NCBI RefSeq assembly: GCF_008729015.1
Contig: NZ_RKSM01000001.1
Span: forward strand, 1,364,001-1,428,000
Direction of reading: 5' to 3'
From: Haloarcula sp. CBA1129
GTDB taxonomy: Archaea; Halobacteriota; Halobacteria; Halobacteriales; Haloarculaceae
DNA length: 64,000 nt
Within the stretch, counting starts at the first letter, position 1; each line of letters opens with the position of its first letter. Shown here one piece after another: positions 8,318 through 17,262 of this stretch. The translations under genes were made by a program, and so were the position numbers. Below the pieces are notes generated by a model, which saw only the letters and a program-made list of their open reading frames with translations, was not told the origin of the DNA and did no database searches.

Positions 8318-9580
8318 TCACCCGTCGACGGGGTCGCCACAAGACGGGCAGGTGTCAGCGTCGGGCGGGAGCGACTCGCCGCACTCGCTACAGTACGACT
8401 GTCCGCTGTTGCGGTCGCCCGGCGTGAAGACGGACGTATCGTCCATCCACGCTTCATCGGTCGCCGAGGCAGGCTCATTTGTATCGCCCGTCTCCGATTC
8501 CGTATCTGTACCACTGTCGGTGGCCGCCGTCTCCGGTTGTGCAGCATCGTCCGACAGCTGCGCGGTGTCCTGTACCGATTCGTGAGCGGGCGGTTCCGTC
8601 GTGGGGGCCTCGTCGGGCGAGAACACGCGTGTCCCGGTGTGCCCCGGTGGCTCTGCGTCGCTGTCAACATCTTCGGCGGCAGTCCCGTCCTCAGTCTGTT
8701 CACCGGAATCCGGTGTGGCGTCGACAGCCCGTTCGGTGGCTGAACTCTCGTCGCCGTTTTGCACTACCCCAACTGGTGGCATGATCGGGAACCGCTGGTC
8801 TGGACGGCGGTGCGGGTTCGAAAGCGGTGCGCGGATTCTGACGACGGTTCCAGCGAGCAATTGAACGAAGAGGTACGCGCTCGCCAGCACGCCGGGGACC
8901 GCGATGAAGAGAGCTGTGGCTTGGGACGGCCGGACGCCCAGCAACTGGAGCGCTGTCTCAGCTATGGGACCGACGCCGGCCCGCGCCAGCCACGGGGAGA
9001 GCGCCGACGAAACGCCGGATGCGGTGCCCATCTGGAGCACCCATCCAGTACTGAGAGAGACCGCACTCACACACACCAGCAGCGACAGAAGTGGAGGGAC
9101 TGAAAGTGTGTACACGCGGTGTCCGTAGGCGACGGTCCGGACAACCAGATGCACTGTTCCGAAGAATGCAACCACCGTGAGCAGGCGCTGCTGGCCGAGA
9201 ATGAGACTTCCCAGCAGGCAGCCGAGGAGGACAGTGCCGGGGAGAACGAGCAACAGGCTCGGATGGTCCAGCCGATACGCCTCAACAAGGTTGCCGTAGC
9301 TGTTCCGAAGCCGTCGGTTGACGAGCACGACGGTCGCCAGTGAGGGACTGAGGAGCCAGAGACCCGCGGCGAGCACAGTACGCAGCGAGACAGTTTGGCC
9401 AGCAAGTGTCACGGGAACAGTACGTTCGAGTCCCGGGACCTGCGTCAACAGCAGTCCCGTCGCGAGTACCCAGCCACTGTAGACGAGCCATGCTATGCCC
9501 ACACCGACAAACAGCCAAGATTCAGCTCGTAATAGTGCGGCGGATTCGCGGAGTTCCAACCCCAGTCGACCACGCTGCAT
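8318..9580 (-). CDS. six-helix membrane protein with C-terminal zinc ribbon
   Basis: Protein of 420 aa and last gene of a five-gene same-strand cassette. The first 240 residues carry about six hydrophobic helices. Then comes an acidic, Ser/Thr-rich disordered linker (about 270-385). The final 30 residues form a zinc ribbon, YCSECGESLP followed by DTCPSCGDP (CxxC..CxxC). The same ribbon style occurs in the neighbouring FHA protein. The long Ser/Thr-rich linker is a plausible phosphorylation target of the cassette kinase, which is an inference. No transporter or enzyme signature is seen. Confidence 0.78.
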   Translation of the reverse strand: MQRGRLGLELRESAALLRAESWLFVGVGIAWLVYSGWVLATGLLLTQVPGLERTVPVTLAGQTVSLRTVLAAGLWLLSPSLATVVLVNRRLRNSYGNLVEAYRLDHPSLLLVLPGTVLLGCLLGSLILGQQRLLTVVAFFGTVHLVVRTVAYGHRVYTLSVPPLLSLLVCVSAVSLSTGWVLQMGTASGVSSALSPWLARAGVGPIAETALQLLGVRPSQATALFIAVPGVLASAYLFVQLLAGTVVRIRAPLSNPHRRPDQRFPIMPPVGVVQNGDESSATERAVDATPDSGEQTEDGTAAEDVDSDAEPPGHTGTRVFSPDEAPTTEPPAHESVQDTAQLSDDAAQPETAATDSGTDTESETGDTNEPASATDEAWMDDTSVFTPGDRNSGQSYCSECGESLPPDADTCPSCGDPVDG

Positions 9581-9620
9581 CAGCCTGATGTTTCCCGACC
9601 GACCGCTTAACTGTGGGTGG

Positions 9621-10763
9621 TCACGCCGCCAGAATTGTCATCGTGATGACACCGGATAGTTCGAGTTCATCGCCCAGTTGGATCGGTTCCCGGTCGCCTT
9701 TCTTCAGTTGGGTCTCGTTCAGCCGCGTCGGGTTGTCCCCGAGGTCAACCAAATAGTACCCATCCGGTTGACGGTCGAACCGGACGTGTTCCCGGTGGAT
9801 CCGAACCGCCTCGTCTTCCGGTCGGCCGGCGTCCAGTAGCGCCGCCCGGATTTCCCGGCCGATGCGGTCCCCGTCTTCGACAGTGATGTCACGACCCTCG
9901 ACCGAAAGAACGAGTTTGTCCGGGACCGTCGCGTCGTCGGTGGACTGTGACGCGAGTGTGTCGACGGCGTTGCCCGTGGCTGCTGACTCACTCGCTGTCT
10001 CGTCAGTGGTCGACGACCCTGCCGAGTCAGCCGTCGACGTGTCGCTCTCGCCGCGATGCGCGTCCAAGTCCTCCCCACAGTTGACACAGAAACTGGCATC
10101 GTCATCGACAGCGGTGTCACAGGACGGGCACGCGTCAAGCGACCCGTCGTCTCCCGGTGTGATGTCCTGTACGTCGGCACCGCAGGAAACACAGAAATTT
10201 GCGTCGGCGTCGAGTTCCTGATCACAGTCCGGGCAGGTAATCGTCGCCGTATCGTCGTCTGCCTCGGGGGTTTCGTCGGATGTCTCGGTATCCCCATCGG
10301 AGTCACTACTGGCCTGATCCGGGACATCATCCGGTTCGTCGGGCTCCTCCCCAGCGTTCGGCTCAGTTCCGTTTTCGGCCTCGGTGTCAGCTGTAGTTTC
10401 GTGTTCCGCCGCCGTCTCTGCCGTCCCCATCCTCTCTTCTCCGGCCTCGACTGCCCCAGTGTCTGAGACCGCATCGACCGCTGCTTCGTCGTCGCTATCA
10501 TCGTCGACGGTGGACTCAGCTGGGGTCTCGGCTTCGTCGCTAGTCCCTCTCGGCTGACCATCCGCCGACCCCGGCTCGTCCGTTCCTTCCGGTATCAGGT
10601 CGGCGTCGTCCGGCACCCCATTGCCGGTGTCAAAATCAGCGGCGCTTTCGTCAGTGTGTTGCCACTCACCACAGTCCGGGTTTGTGCACCATCCGCCCGC
10701 GACTGTCGGATCGAAGTTCTCGTCGCATATGGGGCATTTTACCGTGCGGTCGGATTCAGGCAT
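9621..10763 (-). CDS. zinc-ribbon and FHA domain protein
   Basis: Protein of 380 aa. It has an N-terminal zinc ribbon (VKCPICDENF, CTNPDCGEW), a very acidic low-complexity stretch of about 130 residues, two more zinc ribbons (CPDCDQEL..CVSCGA and CPSCDTAV..CVNCGE), another acidic linker, and a C-terminal forkhead-associated domain (about 285-380). The FHA core is recognisable from RIGREIRAAL, IHREHVRF, YYLVDLGDNPTRLN and QLGDELELS. FHA domains bind phosphothreonine peptides, so this is a likely reader for the kinase two genes upstream. The gene lies 60 bp downstream of the phosphatase gene and 40 bp upstream of the membrane zinc-ribbon gene. Confidence 0.85.
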   Translation of the reverse strand: MPESDRTVKCPICDENFDPTVAGGWCTNPDCGEWQHTDESAADFDTGNGVPDDADLIPEGTDEPGSADGQPRGTSDEAETPAESTVDDDSDDEAAVDAVSDTGAVEAGEERMGTAETAAEHETTADTEAENGTEPNAGEEPDEPDDVPDQASSDSDGDTETSDETPEADDDTATITCPDCDQELDADANFCVSCGADVQDITPGDDGSLDACPSCDTAVDDDASFCVNCGEDLDAHRGESDTSTADSAGSSTTDETASESAATGNAVDTLASQSTDDATVPDKLVLSVEGRDITVEDGDRIGREIRAALLDAGRPEDEAVRIHREHVRFDRQPDGYYLVDLGDNPTRLNETQLKKGDREPIQLGDELELSGVITMTILAA

Positions 10764-10823
10764 GGGTTTCGTTAGGCTCTACAGAATCGAGAAATAAAAT
10801 ACTTGTCCCACGAAAATTTCCTT

Positions 10824-12032
10824 CTACTCATCTGTCATAATAACGGTATCTCGTTCGGAAATGTCGATGTCAGGGTCGATATCTCGAACTGGCATCCCGC
10901 CGTCTTCCGGCGTTTCCGGGAGCGCACTGTCAGCGAACAGTAGAACGGAGATATTGTCCTTCCCGCCCCGGTCGTTCGCCAAGGACACGAACTCCTGACT
11001 TGCCGCGTCGAGGGACGCTGCATCGAGGACCACGTCACGGATCTCGTCATCGGTGACCACCGCTTCGCGGATGCGCTCGGCTACCGAGTCGGCGTGGTCC
11101 GAATCGACGTATTCCTCGTACAGGTCCGGCGCGTCGGTCTGTGCGTCAATGAGACCGTCGCTGGTCGCCAACACCGTGTCTTCCGCGTACAGTCTGACCG
11201 TTCGCGTGTCCACCCCGACAGTCGCCTCGTCGGGGTCCTCGTAGCCGGACCCGCCCAGCGCGCGGGTGATTTCGTTCCCGTTGGGGTGGACGTGGGCCTC
11301 GACGGGGTCGATTTCGTCGCTGTCGACCCACTCCTGAACGACCGCGTGGTCTCTGGTCAGCGGCGAAATCGTCTCGCGGGCACTGTTGACGACGTAGGCC
11401 CGGCTATCACCGACCCAGCCGTAATGGAGTTTGCCGTCGGCGTATATCCCCGCGACGACCGTCGTATAGGATTGGGTCCCGGTCTCGTTTGCGTACCGGA
11501 TGATCTCGCGGTGAGCTGCTGTAATCGCCTCTGCCACGGCGGTTTCGAGCTCCCGCTCGCCGGGCGGATCCGGAAGCACGTCACGGGCTACATCGACATC
11601 GAAGCCGCCGGGATAGCTCCGGGCCGTTCGAATCGCCACGGGAGCAAGGTGTTCGGCCACGACAGTCGTCGTGATGTACGACGCGATGTCGCCGGCATCG
11701 TGTCCGCCAGCACCGTCGGCGACCACGAACACGCCGGCCGAACGGTTCATCGGCTGTCTGTTGCTGTCAGTGTCGGGCGTATCCGCGTCGTCAGCGTCAG
11801 AAGGGTCCCTGTCGTCACCGGCGTCAGCCGCCGGCCCGGTATCGGATGATTCGTCTGTCGCGTTCGCTGTCTCGTCACCGTCTGCCGTGGCCGGGTTCTG
11901 CGACTGCGGTCTATCCTGCCCCCGGTAACCATCGCGATGCCCCTCCTCGAACACCGTCAGAGAGACGCTGTCCTCGTTGATACCCTGTCCTCGCTTCCTG
12001 TCGCCGATGTCGTAGTTCGTGCTGTATCTCAT
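10824..12032 (-). CDS. PP2C-family protein phosphatase
   Basis: Protein of 402 aa of the PPM/PP2C fold, which removes phosphate from Ser/Thr using two metal ions. Visible motifs are the N-terminal KRGQGINEDS (RxGxxNED-type start), FVVADGAGGHDAGD (the DGxGG metal-binding motif), GDSRAYVV, ATSDGLIDA and RGGKDNISVLL (the GGxDNxS motif). A disordered acidic insert of about 60 residues (45-105) separates the first two motifs. The ATG overlaps the TGA of the kinase gene by 4 bases, so kinase and phosphatase are translated as a coupled pair. Confidence 0.92.
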   Translation of the reverse strand: MRYSTNYDIGDRKRGQGINEDSVSLTVFEEGHRDGYRGQDRPQSQNPATADGDETANATDESSDTGPAADAGDDRDPSDADDADTPDTDSNRQPMNRSAGVFVVADGAGGHDAGDIASYITTTVVAEHLAPVAIRTARSYPGGFDVDVARDVLPDPPGERELETAVAEAITAAHREIIRYANETGTQSYTTVVAGIYADGKLHYGWVGDSRAYVVNSARETISPLTRDHAVVQEWVDSDEIDPVEAHVHPNGNEITRALGGSGYEDPDEATVGVDTRTVRLYAEDTVLATSDGLIDAQTDAPDLYEEYVDSDHADSVAERIREAVVTDDEIRDVVLDAASLDAASQEFVSLANDRGGKDNISVLLFADSALPETPEDGGMPVRDIDPDIDISERDTVIMTDE

Positions 12033-13267
12033 GACTCCTCCGGATGGAACTCGAACGTGACCCCGTAGGTCGGGTGGACCAGCGACACCAGATCGCCGTC
12101 AGTGAGTGTGACCGACTCGGGGGGAACGTTGCCGTGCCTGTCGGTCGGGTCCTCGCCCTCGGAGCGCAGACGGTTACGTCCGGGCGCGGAGAGGACCCGC
12201 TGCCAGCCGGCCCCTTTCTGGACGAACGTCCCGTTGAGACTCCGGTCGTGGAGAGACCACTCGCCGTCCTCGATGTCGAACTGTACTTGCACCGACGAGA
12301 TGTACTCACCCTGTGGGTCTTCGATGGTTATCGATGCTGGGGGACCGCTCGCGCCCTGTCGCCCGATAGTATCGCCCGGTTCGACGGTGAACTGCCTGTC
12401 CGCCTGAATGTACGTCACTGACGCCGTCGCGGGCGGCGTTGGATCACGCCGCTCAAGTACCTCCTTGAGGACCGTCGCGTTCCGGTATCGGTCGCGGTAA
12501 TGCGACTGCGTGGCCCGTTCGACGATTTCAGCCAGATAATCGTCGCAATCGGCCCCGAACGCCTGTGGATTCACGCCGTCTTTCTTCGGGACGCTCCCCT
12601 TGAGCAGGAACAGGAGTATCTTCCCGATAGAGTACACGTCCGACCACGGTCCCTGCCGAACGTCGGTTCGGCTAGCTTCGGCGACTTCGCGGGGCTTGAA
12701 CGGCCCCAGAATCGTCGTCCCGGTGTTCCCGGAGGACGGATCCTCGGTGGCATCGAAGCCCGTTGCCGTGTTGAAATCGATGAGTGTGGGCGTGATATCG
12801 GGTGTGAGCATCACGTTCTCCGGTTTCAGGTCCCGGTAGACGATCTCGTTCTCGTGGAGGAAGCCCATCGCGTCACAGAGGTCGATGCCGATCTGGCGGA
12901 CCTGCTCACTGTCGTCGATTGGCCCGTGCTGGTCGATGACCTCGTCGAGCTCGATCCCGTCGACGATGAGCTGGACGACCAGAAACGGAACGTCACGTTC
13001 CGTGACCTGATCGTAGTAGTCCATCACGTTCTCGTGGCCACCAGCCCGGCGGATTCGCTCCAGCGAGCCGACCTCCTTTTTGAAGTACTCTTCGATGATA
13101 TCGGGGTCGTTCTGGGACTCAGTGTAGTTCGGGTATTTGACGGCGACCGCCTCACCCGTCTCGGTGTCCCGTGCGCGGAACGCCTTCGCGAATCCCCCCT
13201 TACCGAGGAACTCTTCGAGTTCGTACTGGCCGGCGATGACATCACCGCTCTCAGGTTCCCAGTTCAT
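12029..13267 (-). CDS. Ser/Thr protein kinase with C-terminal FHA domain
   Basis: Protein of 412 aa. A eukaryotic-type kinase domain spans about 12-270: glycine loop GKGGFAKAF, ATP-binding Lys in AVKYPN, catalytic loop VYRDLKPENV, metal-binding segment LIDFNTATG. Two substitutions are notable: the usual HRD is YRD and the usual DFG is DFN. The catalytic Asp, Asn and metal Asp are kept, so activity is likely. A C-terminal FHA domain (about 290-405) shows TIGRQG, SVQVQF and SLNGTFVQKG, so the kinase may read its own phosphosites. It lies 57 bp downstream of the VWA gene and overlaps the phosphatase gene. Confidence 0.92.
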   Translation of the reverse strand: MNWEPESGDVIAGQYELEEFLGKGGFAKAFRARDTETGEAVAVKYPNYTESQNDPDIIEEYFKKEVGSLERIRRAGGHENVMDYYDQVTERDVPFLVVQLIVDGIELDEVIDQHGPIDDSEQVRQIGIDLCDAMGFLHENEIVYRDLKPENVMLTPDITPTLIDFNTATGFDATEDPSSGNTGTTILGPFKPREVAEASRTDVRQGPWSDVYSIGKILLFLLKGSVPKKDGVNPQAFGADCDDYLAEIVERATQSHYRDRYRNATVLKEVLERRDPTPPATASVTYIQADRQFTVEPGDTIGRQGASGPPASITIEDPQGEYISSVQVQFDIEDGEWSLHDRSLNGTFVQKGAGWQRVLSAPGRNRLRSEGEDPTDRHGNVPPESVTLTDGDLVSLVHPTYGVTFEFHPEES

Positions 13268-13323
13268 GAATCACCCGTTTCTCCGGCCAGTAGCGGCCCT
13301 GCCGACACTGCAGGTTGGGACGG

Positions 13324-14508
13324 TCACTTCTGGATTCCCTCGTCAGTGACGATTTTCGTCGCCTTGTTCTGCTCCTTGCGCCCACCCTCCATCACGATAC
13401 GCGTCTCCCGCTCTGCTGTCTGGACAGCCTCGGTGTCCTCGCCGTGGATACGCGTCATTCGCTCCAGTTGCGTCTGTGCTTCGGCGACATTGCCCTTGCC
13501 GAGTTCCGTCTTGATAACGGTCTGCCGGTGGTCCACGTCGACCTGTTCGTTGTGTTCGGCCAGTTTCGCCTCATCGTCGGTGTAGTCGACGGTGATTGAT
13601 TCCCGCGTCGTCTCGCCGCCGGCAGACAGCGAGACATCCGCCAGAGACACAGCGTCTTGGGGGTCATTGGGCGGTGCGTGTATCTTCAGCACGACCCGCT
13701 GGGTCTCCCGGTCGAGCAGGTCGGGCAGCGGCACGACGGCCGTGTTGTCCTCCCAGTTGGGATCCACGGACTGCGTCTGTGGGAGCGAGCGGTACACTTC
13801 GCTCACCTCGACGCCGTCGGCCACGTCAAGTTCGAGACGGGCGTCGGGAGCGACAACGGTCCCGGCCTCCTCGACTGCGTCGCCGAAGAACGACTCGATG
13901 TCACCGGCGGCGTCCAGATGTGTCCACTCGCCGCGGGCAACGGTACCGAGCGTCCGGATCGTCTCCTCGCGGTAGTCGCTCCCGATGCCGGCTGCCTTGA
14001 TTCTGATCCCCTCGGTGTCGATTTCGCGTGCTAGCGTCCCGAACGCTTCCGGGTCGTGAGAGTTGTCCTTCCCGTCAGAGAGGAGCAGGACCCGCCGAGC
14101 AGTGTTGTCGTCGGTCGGTAAATCCTGCAGGGATGCCTTCGCTTCCAGCAGGCCACTGTACATGTCAGTGCCCCCACCGGCGGAGATGTCAGCGACCGCG
14201 TTCACTGCCGTTTCGCGTGAAATGGTTCCCCACCGCGTCGGCGCAAGTACCGTCGTGACCTCGTTGTCGAAGGCGATGATCGAGATGTAATCGTCCTCGT
14301 CGAGGAGTCCGAACACCCATTCAGCGCCAGCGCGGGCCTGCTCGATGTCGTCGCCGGCCATCGACCCACTGGCGTCGATGCAGAGGGCAATCTGTCGCGT
14401 GGGTGATTCCTCCAGCCGTCCGGGCTCGACTTCGATCTCAGCGGTCAGTTTCGCCCCGCCCGTCGGCACGTAGGGTCGGTTGACCTCGCTCACGACAGTA
14501 GCGGTCAT
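13324..14508 (-). CDS. von Willebrand factor A (TerY-like) protein
   Basis: Protein of 394 aa and first gene of the phospho-signalling cassette. The VWA domain (about 35-215) has the complete metal-ion site: DASGSMAGD (DxSxS), a Thr in GGGTDMYSGLL, and an Asp in LLLSDGKDNS. No signal peptide or membrane helix is seen, so it is cytoplasmic. A beta-rich region and a Lys/Arg/Glu-rich C-terminal tail follow. Cytoplasmic VWA proteins coded beside PP2C and kinase genes are known from bacterial TerY-type phosphorylation triads, and this cassette has the same logic. Confidence 0.88.
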   Translation of the reverse strand: MTATVVSEVNRPYVPTGGAKLTAEIEVEPGRLEESPTRQIALCIDASGSMAGDDIEQARAGAEWVFGLLDEDDYISIIAFDNEVTTVLAPTRWGTISRETAVNAVADISAGGGTDMYSGLLEAKASLQDLPTDDNTARRVLLLSDGKDNSHDPEAFGTLAREIDTEGIRIKAAGIGSDYREETIRTLGTVARGEWTHLDAAGDIESFFGDAVEEAGTVVAPDARLELDVADGVEVSEVYRSLPQTQSVDPNWEDNTAVVPLPDLLDRETQRVVLKIHAPPNDPQDAVSLADVSLSAGGETTRESITVDYTDDEAKLAEHNEQVDVDHRQTVIKTELGKGNVAEAQTQLERMTRIHGEDTEAVQTAERETRIVMEGGRKEQNKATKIVTDEGIQK

Positions 14509-14640
14509 ACTGGTAGATGGGTCGTACGGAGTAGTTATATGTTTCCCTCAGATCGAGGGAAAAAAGTTCCAGCCACTATCTGACCCGGTAGTCTCTAGCT
14601 ACTATCCGTCCCCAGTAGTAGGCACTATTTATGATGCCAG

Positions 14641-15243
14641 TCACGCTGGCTCGACTCGACTACCGACCCAGAGAAGGGTTCCGAGCAGTGCGACGACACT
14701 TAGAGGGAGGAGCCACTGGAACACCAAGAGCAGTCCAGCGCTTGCCTGAACGCCGACAACGAGTAGGATAGTGGGCCCACAGCAGGCGAACCCGGAGAGT
14801 AGTCCCGGCAGTCCCGACGCGACCCCGGCTCCCGGACCGAGGCGGCAGGCCGTCGGACCACGCCATGCGACGACAGAAACGGCAAGGTTGAGTCCGATCA
14901 ACAGCGCCAGAACACCACCGAGTAGCATGTTCAGCGGTGAGACGAGCAGTTCAACCGGGCCGACAACGACTAAGCCAATCGGTTCCCACTGAAACGGCCC
15001 GACCTGCCGGAACGCACGGGTAAACGGGTTACTGACAACAGAAACCTCGTAGGCCGATGGGCCGAGGCCGAGATGTCTGAGCCCAGCGAGATACAGCAGG
15101 AAGTACGCGAGTCCCGACAGAACCAAGATCGCCTGTCCGTCGCGGCGGGTGAGCGCCCCGCTGACCGCACCCACAGTGTTCCGAAACAAGCGGTGGATGC
15201 TGGCAGCCACGCCTGCCCTGCCGGTCGGACTGTCAGTTGACAT
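14641..15243 (-). CDS. polytopic membrane protein paired with DUF3179 lipoprotein
   Basis: Protein of 200 aa with about five or six hydrophobic helices and a conserved-looking GFACCGPTILL in the penultimate region. The start at 15243 (MSTDSPTGRAG) overlaps the end of the DUF3179 gene by 11 bp, so the two are co-translated. The paired Cys in the membrane, just before Gly-Pro, could bind metal or take part in thiol chemistry, but this is only a guess. Longer in-frame starts lie wholly inside the upstream gene and are rejected. Confidence 0.72.
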   Translation of the reverse strand: MSTDSPTGRAGVAASIHRLFRNTVGAVSGALTRRDGQAILVLSGLAYFLLYLAGLRHLGLGPSAYEVSVVSNPFTRAFRQVGPFQWEPIGLVVVGPVELLVSPLNMLLGGVLALLIGLNLAVSVVAWRGPTACRLGPGAGVASGLPGLLSGFACCGPTILLVVGVQASAGLLLVFQWLLPLSVVALLGTLLWVGSRVEPA

Positions 15244-16348
15244 ATCCTCCCTCCGGATAGAAGCCGGCCCAAGCGAACCACATCGCGTCGAAGGACAGCG
15301 AACGGTCCAGCGGGAGCAAATCGGCATCATATACCGTCCCGTCAACCGTATAGCCGTCGGCCGACGCCTCGACCGTCGTTGACTCCGGGTTCGCGTACAC
15401 GTAGCCGGTCGCTAAGTCGGTATCAGCGACGGCGACATACGGTGTATCGTCAATTCGACCGGTCAGCACGCGGTGGCTCAGCAGCGTTTCCTTATCGAAT
15501 GCAAGCGCCCCGCTTTCCGTCCGAGTTCCGACGACGACGGCCTTCGGGTGAGCGCGACCGTCGCCTTGCAGGGGTTCAAACAGCGTCCGCGTACTCGAAT
15601 AGTAGCCGCGCTTCTCGTTATACTGGCCGTAGGGATCAACGCCGTAGCGACGCGAGAAGCCCGTGTCTTCGGTGAGCACATTCGTCTCTGGGTAGGCACT
15701 GGACCAGCGGCTCCATGTCGTCCAAAAGACCCGAAATTCTCGCAACGATTCGCCAGTTAGTGGGCCCCTAATTGCCGTCGCCAACATCTGTGGCCACCAA
15801 CTATCGGTGCCCCGGTCGTACATCGTCAAGTTCGAATTCACCAGTCGACCGGAGACACCGAACTCCACCGATCCACGCTCGAACCCCTGAGCGGTGCCCG
15901 TCAGCGGACAGTATGTCACAGCGATAGAGTCGCCGGCGATGGTGTCGTTCACGATTTCATGATGGACGAGAATGTACTGTGGATAGGCTTTCGCCGCCCC
16001 GTCGCGGACCACGCCGAATACTGGGTCGTCCGGAGCCAGTATTTCTGGAGGTGTGTCAGCGAACGTCGGGTCGTCGATAGCCGGAATGCCGTCTTTGGGG
16101 ACGCCGCCGCTGACGACGTTCTCTTCGAGCATCCCGAGTTCGTAGTCCAGATGCAGACGGCTATCAGCTATCGGGGGCTTCGGTCCGTCGCTTTGGGCAG
16201 TGGCTGCCGGTGGCGTCTCAGTGCCGACATCGGACCCGGCTGCCGCAGTTGACCCAGAATGTGAACCGTCATCTCCCGCGCAGCCTGCACCGCCGAGTAT
16301 CACACCGGCACCAACCGTCGCGAGAAGCCGGCGGCGGGAAAGGTCCAT
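15233..16348 (-). CDS. DUF3179 family Tat lipoprotein
   Basis: Exported protein of 371 aa. The ATG at 16348 starts MDLSRRRLLATVG, a twin-arginine signal, followed by a lipobox-like GGAGCAG. This indicates a lipoprotein tethered outside the cell after export in folded form. The mature part matches DUF3179, with VTYCPLTGTAQGFER, a Cys-containing segment typical of the family, and GRLVNSNLTMYDR. The biochemical role of DUF3179 proteins is not established to my knowledge. The gene is followed immediately by a small polytopic membrane protein. Two earlier in-frame ATGs exist but would bury the signal peptide. Confidence 0.85.
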   Translation of the reverse strand: MDLSRRRLLATVGAGVILGGAGCAGDDGSHSGSTAAAGSDVGTETPPAATAQSDGPKPPIADSRLHLDYELGMLEENVVSGGVPKDGIPAIDDPTFADTPPEILAPDDPVFGVVRDGAAKAYPQYILVHHEIVNDTIAGDSIAVTYCPLTGTAQGFERGSVEFGVSGRLVNSNLTMYDRGTDSWWPQMLATAIRGPLTGESLREFRVFWTTWSRWSSAYPETNVLTEDTGFSRRYGVDPYGQYNEKRGYYSSTRTLFEPLQGDGRAHPKAVVVGTRTESGALAFDKETLLSHRVLTGRIDDTPYVAVADTDLATGYVYANPESTTVEASADGYTVDGTVYDADLLPLDRSLSFDAMWFAWAGFYPEGGYVN

Positions 16349-16457
16349 GCCATGTGTAACCATTCCAATTACTAAGTCTCGCGGTGAGGCGGCGGTAACT
16401 CCCTGTTCGGACACTCATCGAGGGGATTTCGGTGCACAGGCTACCCTGTCGAGTCGC

Positions 16458-17096
16458 CTAATTGACGAGGGTGGCGACCAGCGACGAGACGTACTCCAGT
16501 TCGTCCTCGTTCACGCCGTGCCCCATCCCCTCGTAGATTCGTTCCTCCACGTCCCCGTTCAGTTGCTCGAAGACCGAAGCCGTGACGTGTACGCGCTCTT
16601 CGGGGATATGCGGGTCGACATCGCTGCAGCCCAGAAACACCGGTGTTTCCTCGATGTCGCCCTCGTACTCGCTTTCGTCGATAGCCTCGCCGATGAGGCC
16701 GCCACTGAGGGCCACGAGACCGCCGTAGCGGTGTGGATTGCGGGCGACGAACTCACTCGCGAGACAGGCCCCTTGGGAGAAGCCCAGAACGAGCACGCGG
16801 TCGGTCGGAATCCCGGCTTCGTTGGCCTCGGTGACGGCGTCCTCGATAGCCTGCAGTCCCGATGTCCGGCCGGGTTCGTTCTGCTCGACCGGCGAGAGGA
16901 AGGAGTTGGGATACCATGTGTTGCGCGCGGCCTGCGGGGCAAGCAGTGCCAGCCCGTCCTGCTGGAACTCCGCCCCCATCTGGATGATGCTCCGGGCAGT
17001 CGCACCCCGGCCGTGGACCAGCACCGCCGCTGCACTCGCCTCCGAGAGCGCGGTTCCCGCGATCGCGCGCTGCTGGTCCTGATGGGGGCCGCTCAT
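16458..17096 (-). CDS. alpha/beta hydrolase, phospholipase/carboxylesterase family
   Basis: Protein of 212 aa. It has the compact alpha/beta-hydrolase fold of the carboxylesterase/phospholipase family. The oxyanion region is VLVHGRGATARS, the nucleophile elbow is LGFSQGACLA (GxSxG Ser), the acid is an Asp in GCSDVDPHIP, and the catalytic His is in GMGHGVNED. The start at 17096 (MSGPHQDQQR) gives the usual family length; the frame runs further upstream without homologous sequence. It is cytoplasmic, with no signal. The substrate is probably a small ester and is unknown. Confidence 0.85.
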   Translation of the reverse strand: MSGPHQDQQRAIAGTALSEASAAAVLVHGRGATARSIIQMGAEFQQDGLALLAPQAARNTWYPNSFLSPVEQNEPGRTSGLQAIEDAVTEANEAGIPTDRVLVLGFSQGACLASEFVARNPHRYGGLVALSGGLIGEAIDESEYEGDIEETPVFLGCSDVDPHIPEERVHVTASVFEQLNGDVEERIYEGMGHGVNEDELEYVSSLVATLVN

Positions 17097-17262
17097 CGTT
17101 CGCCTCCCGATTGGTGGCTGGGTCCTGTCGCGCCTGTGCAATCGGTTTCTGTTCCCGGTTGGCCGACTTCGGAAGCTACCCACCGTGTCGTGTACATAGT
17201 ACAGATAGCGCGCGAAGACACTTGACTGGGAACATCGGTCAATCGGTCGAAATATTCCGTGT

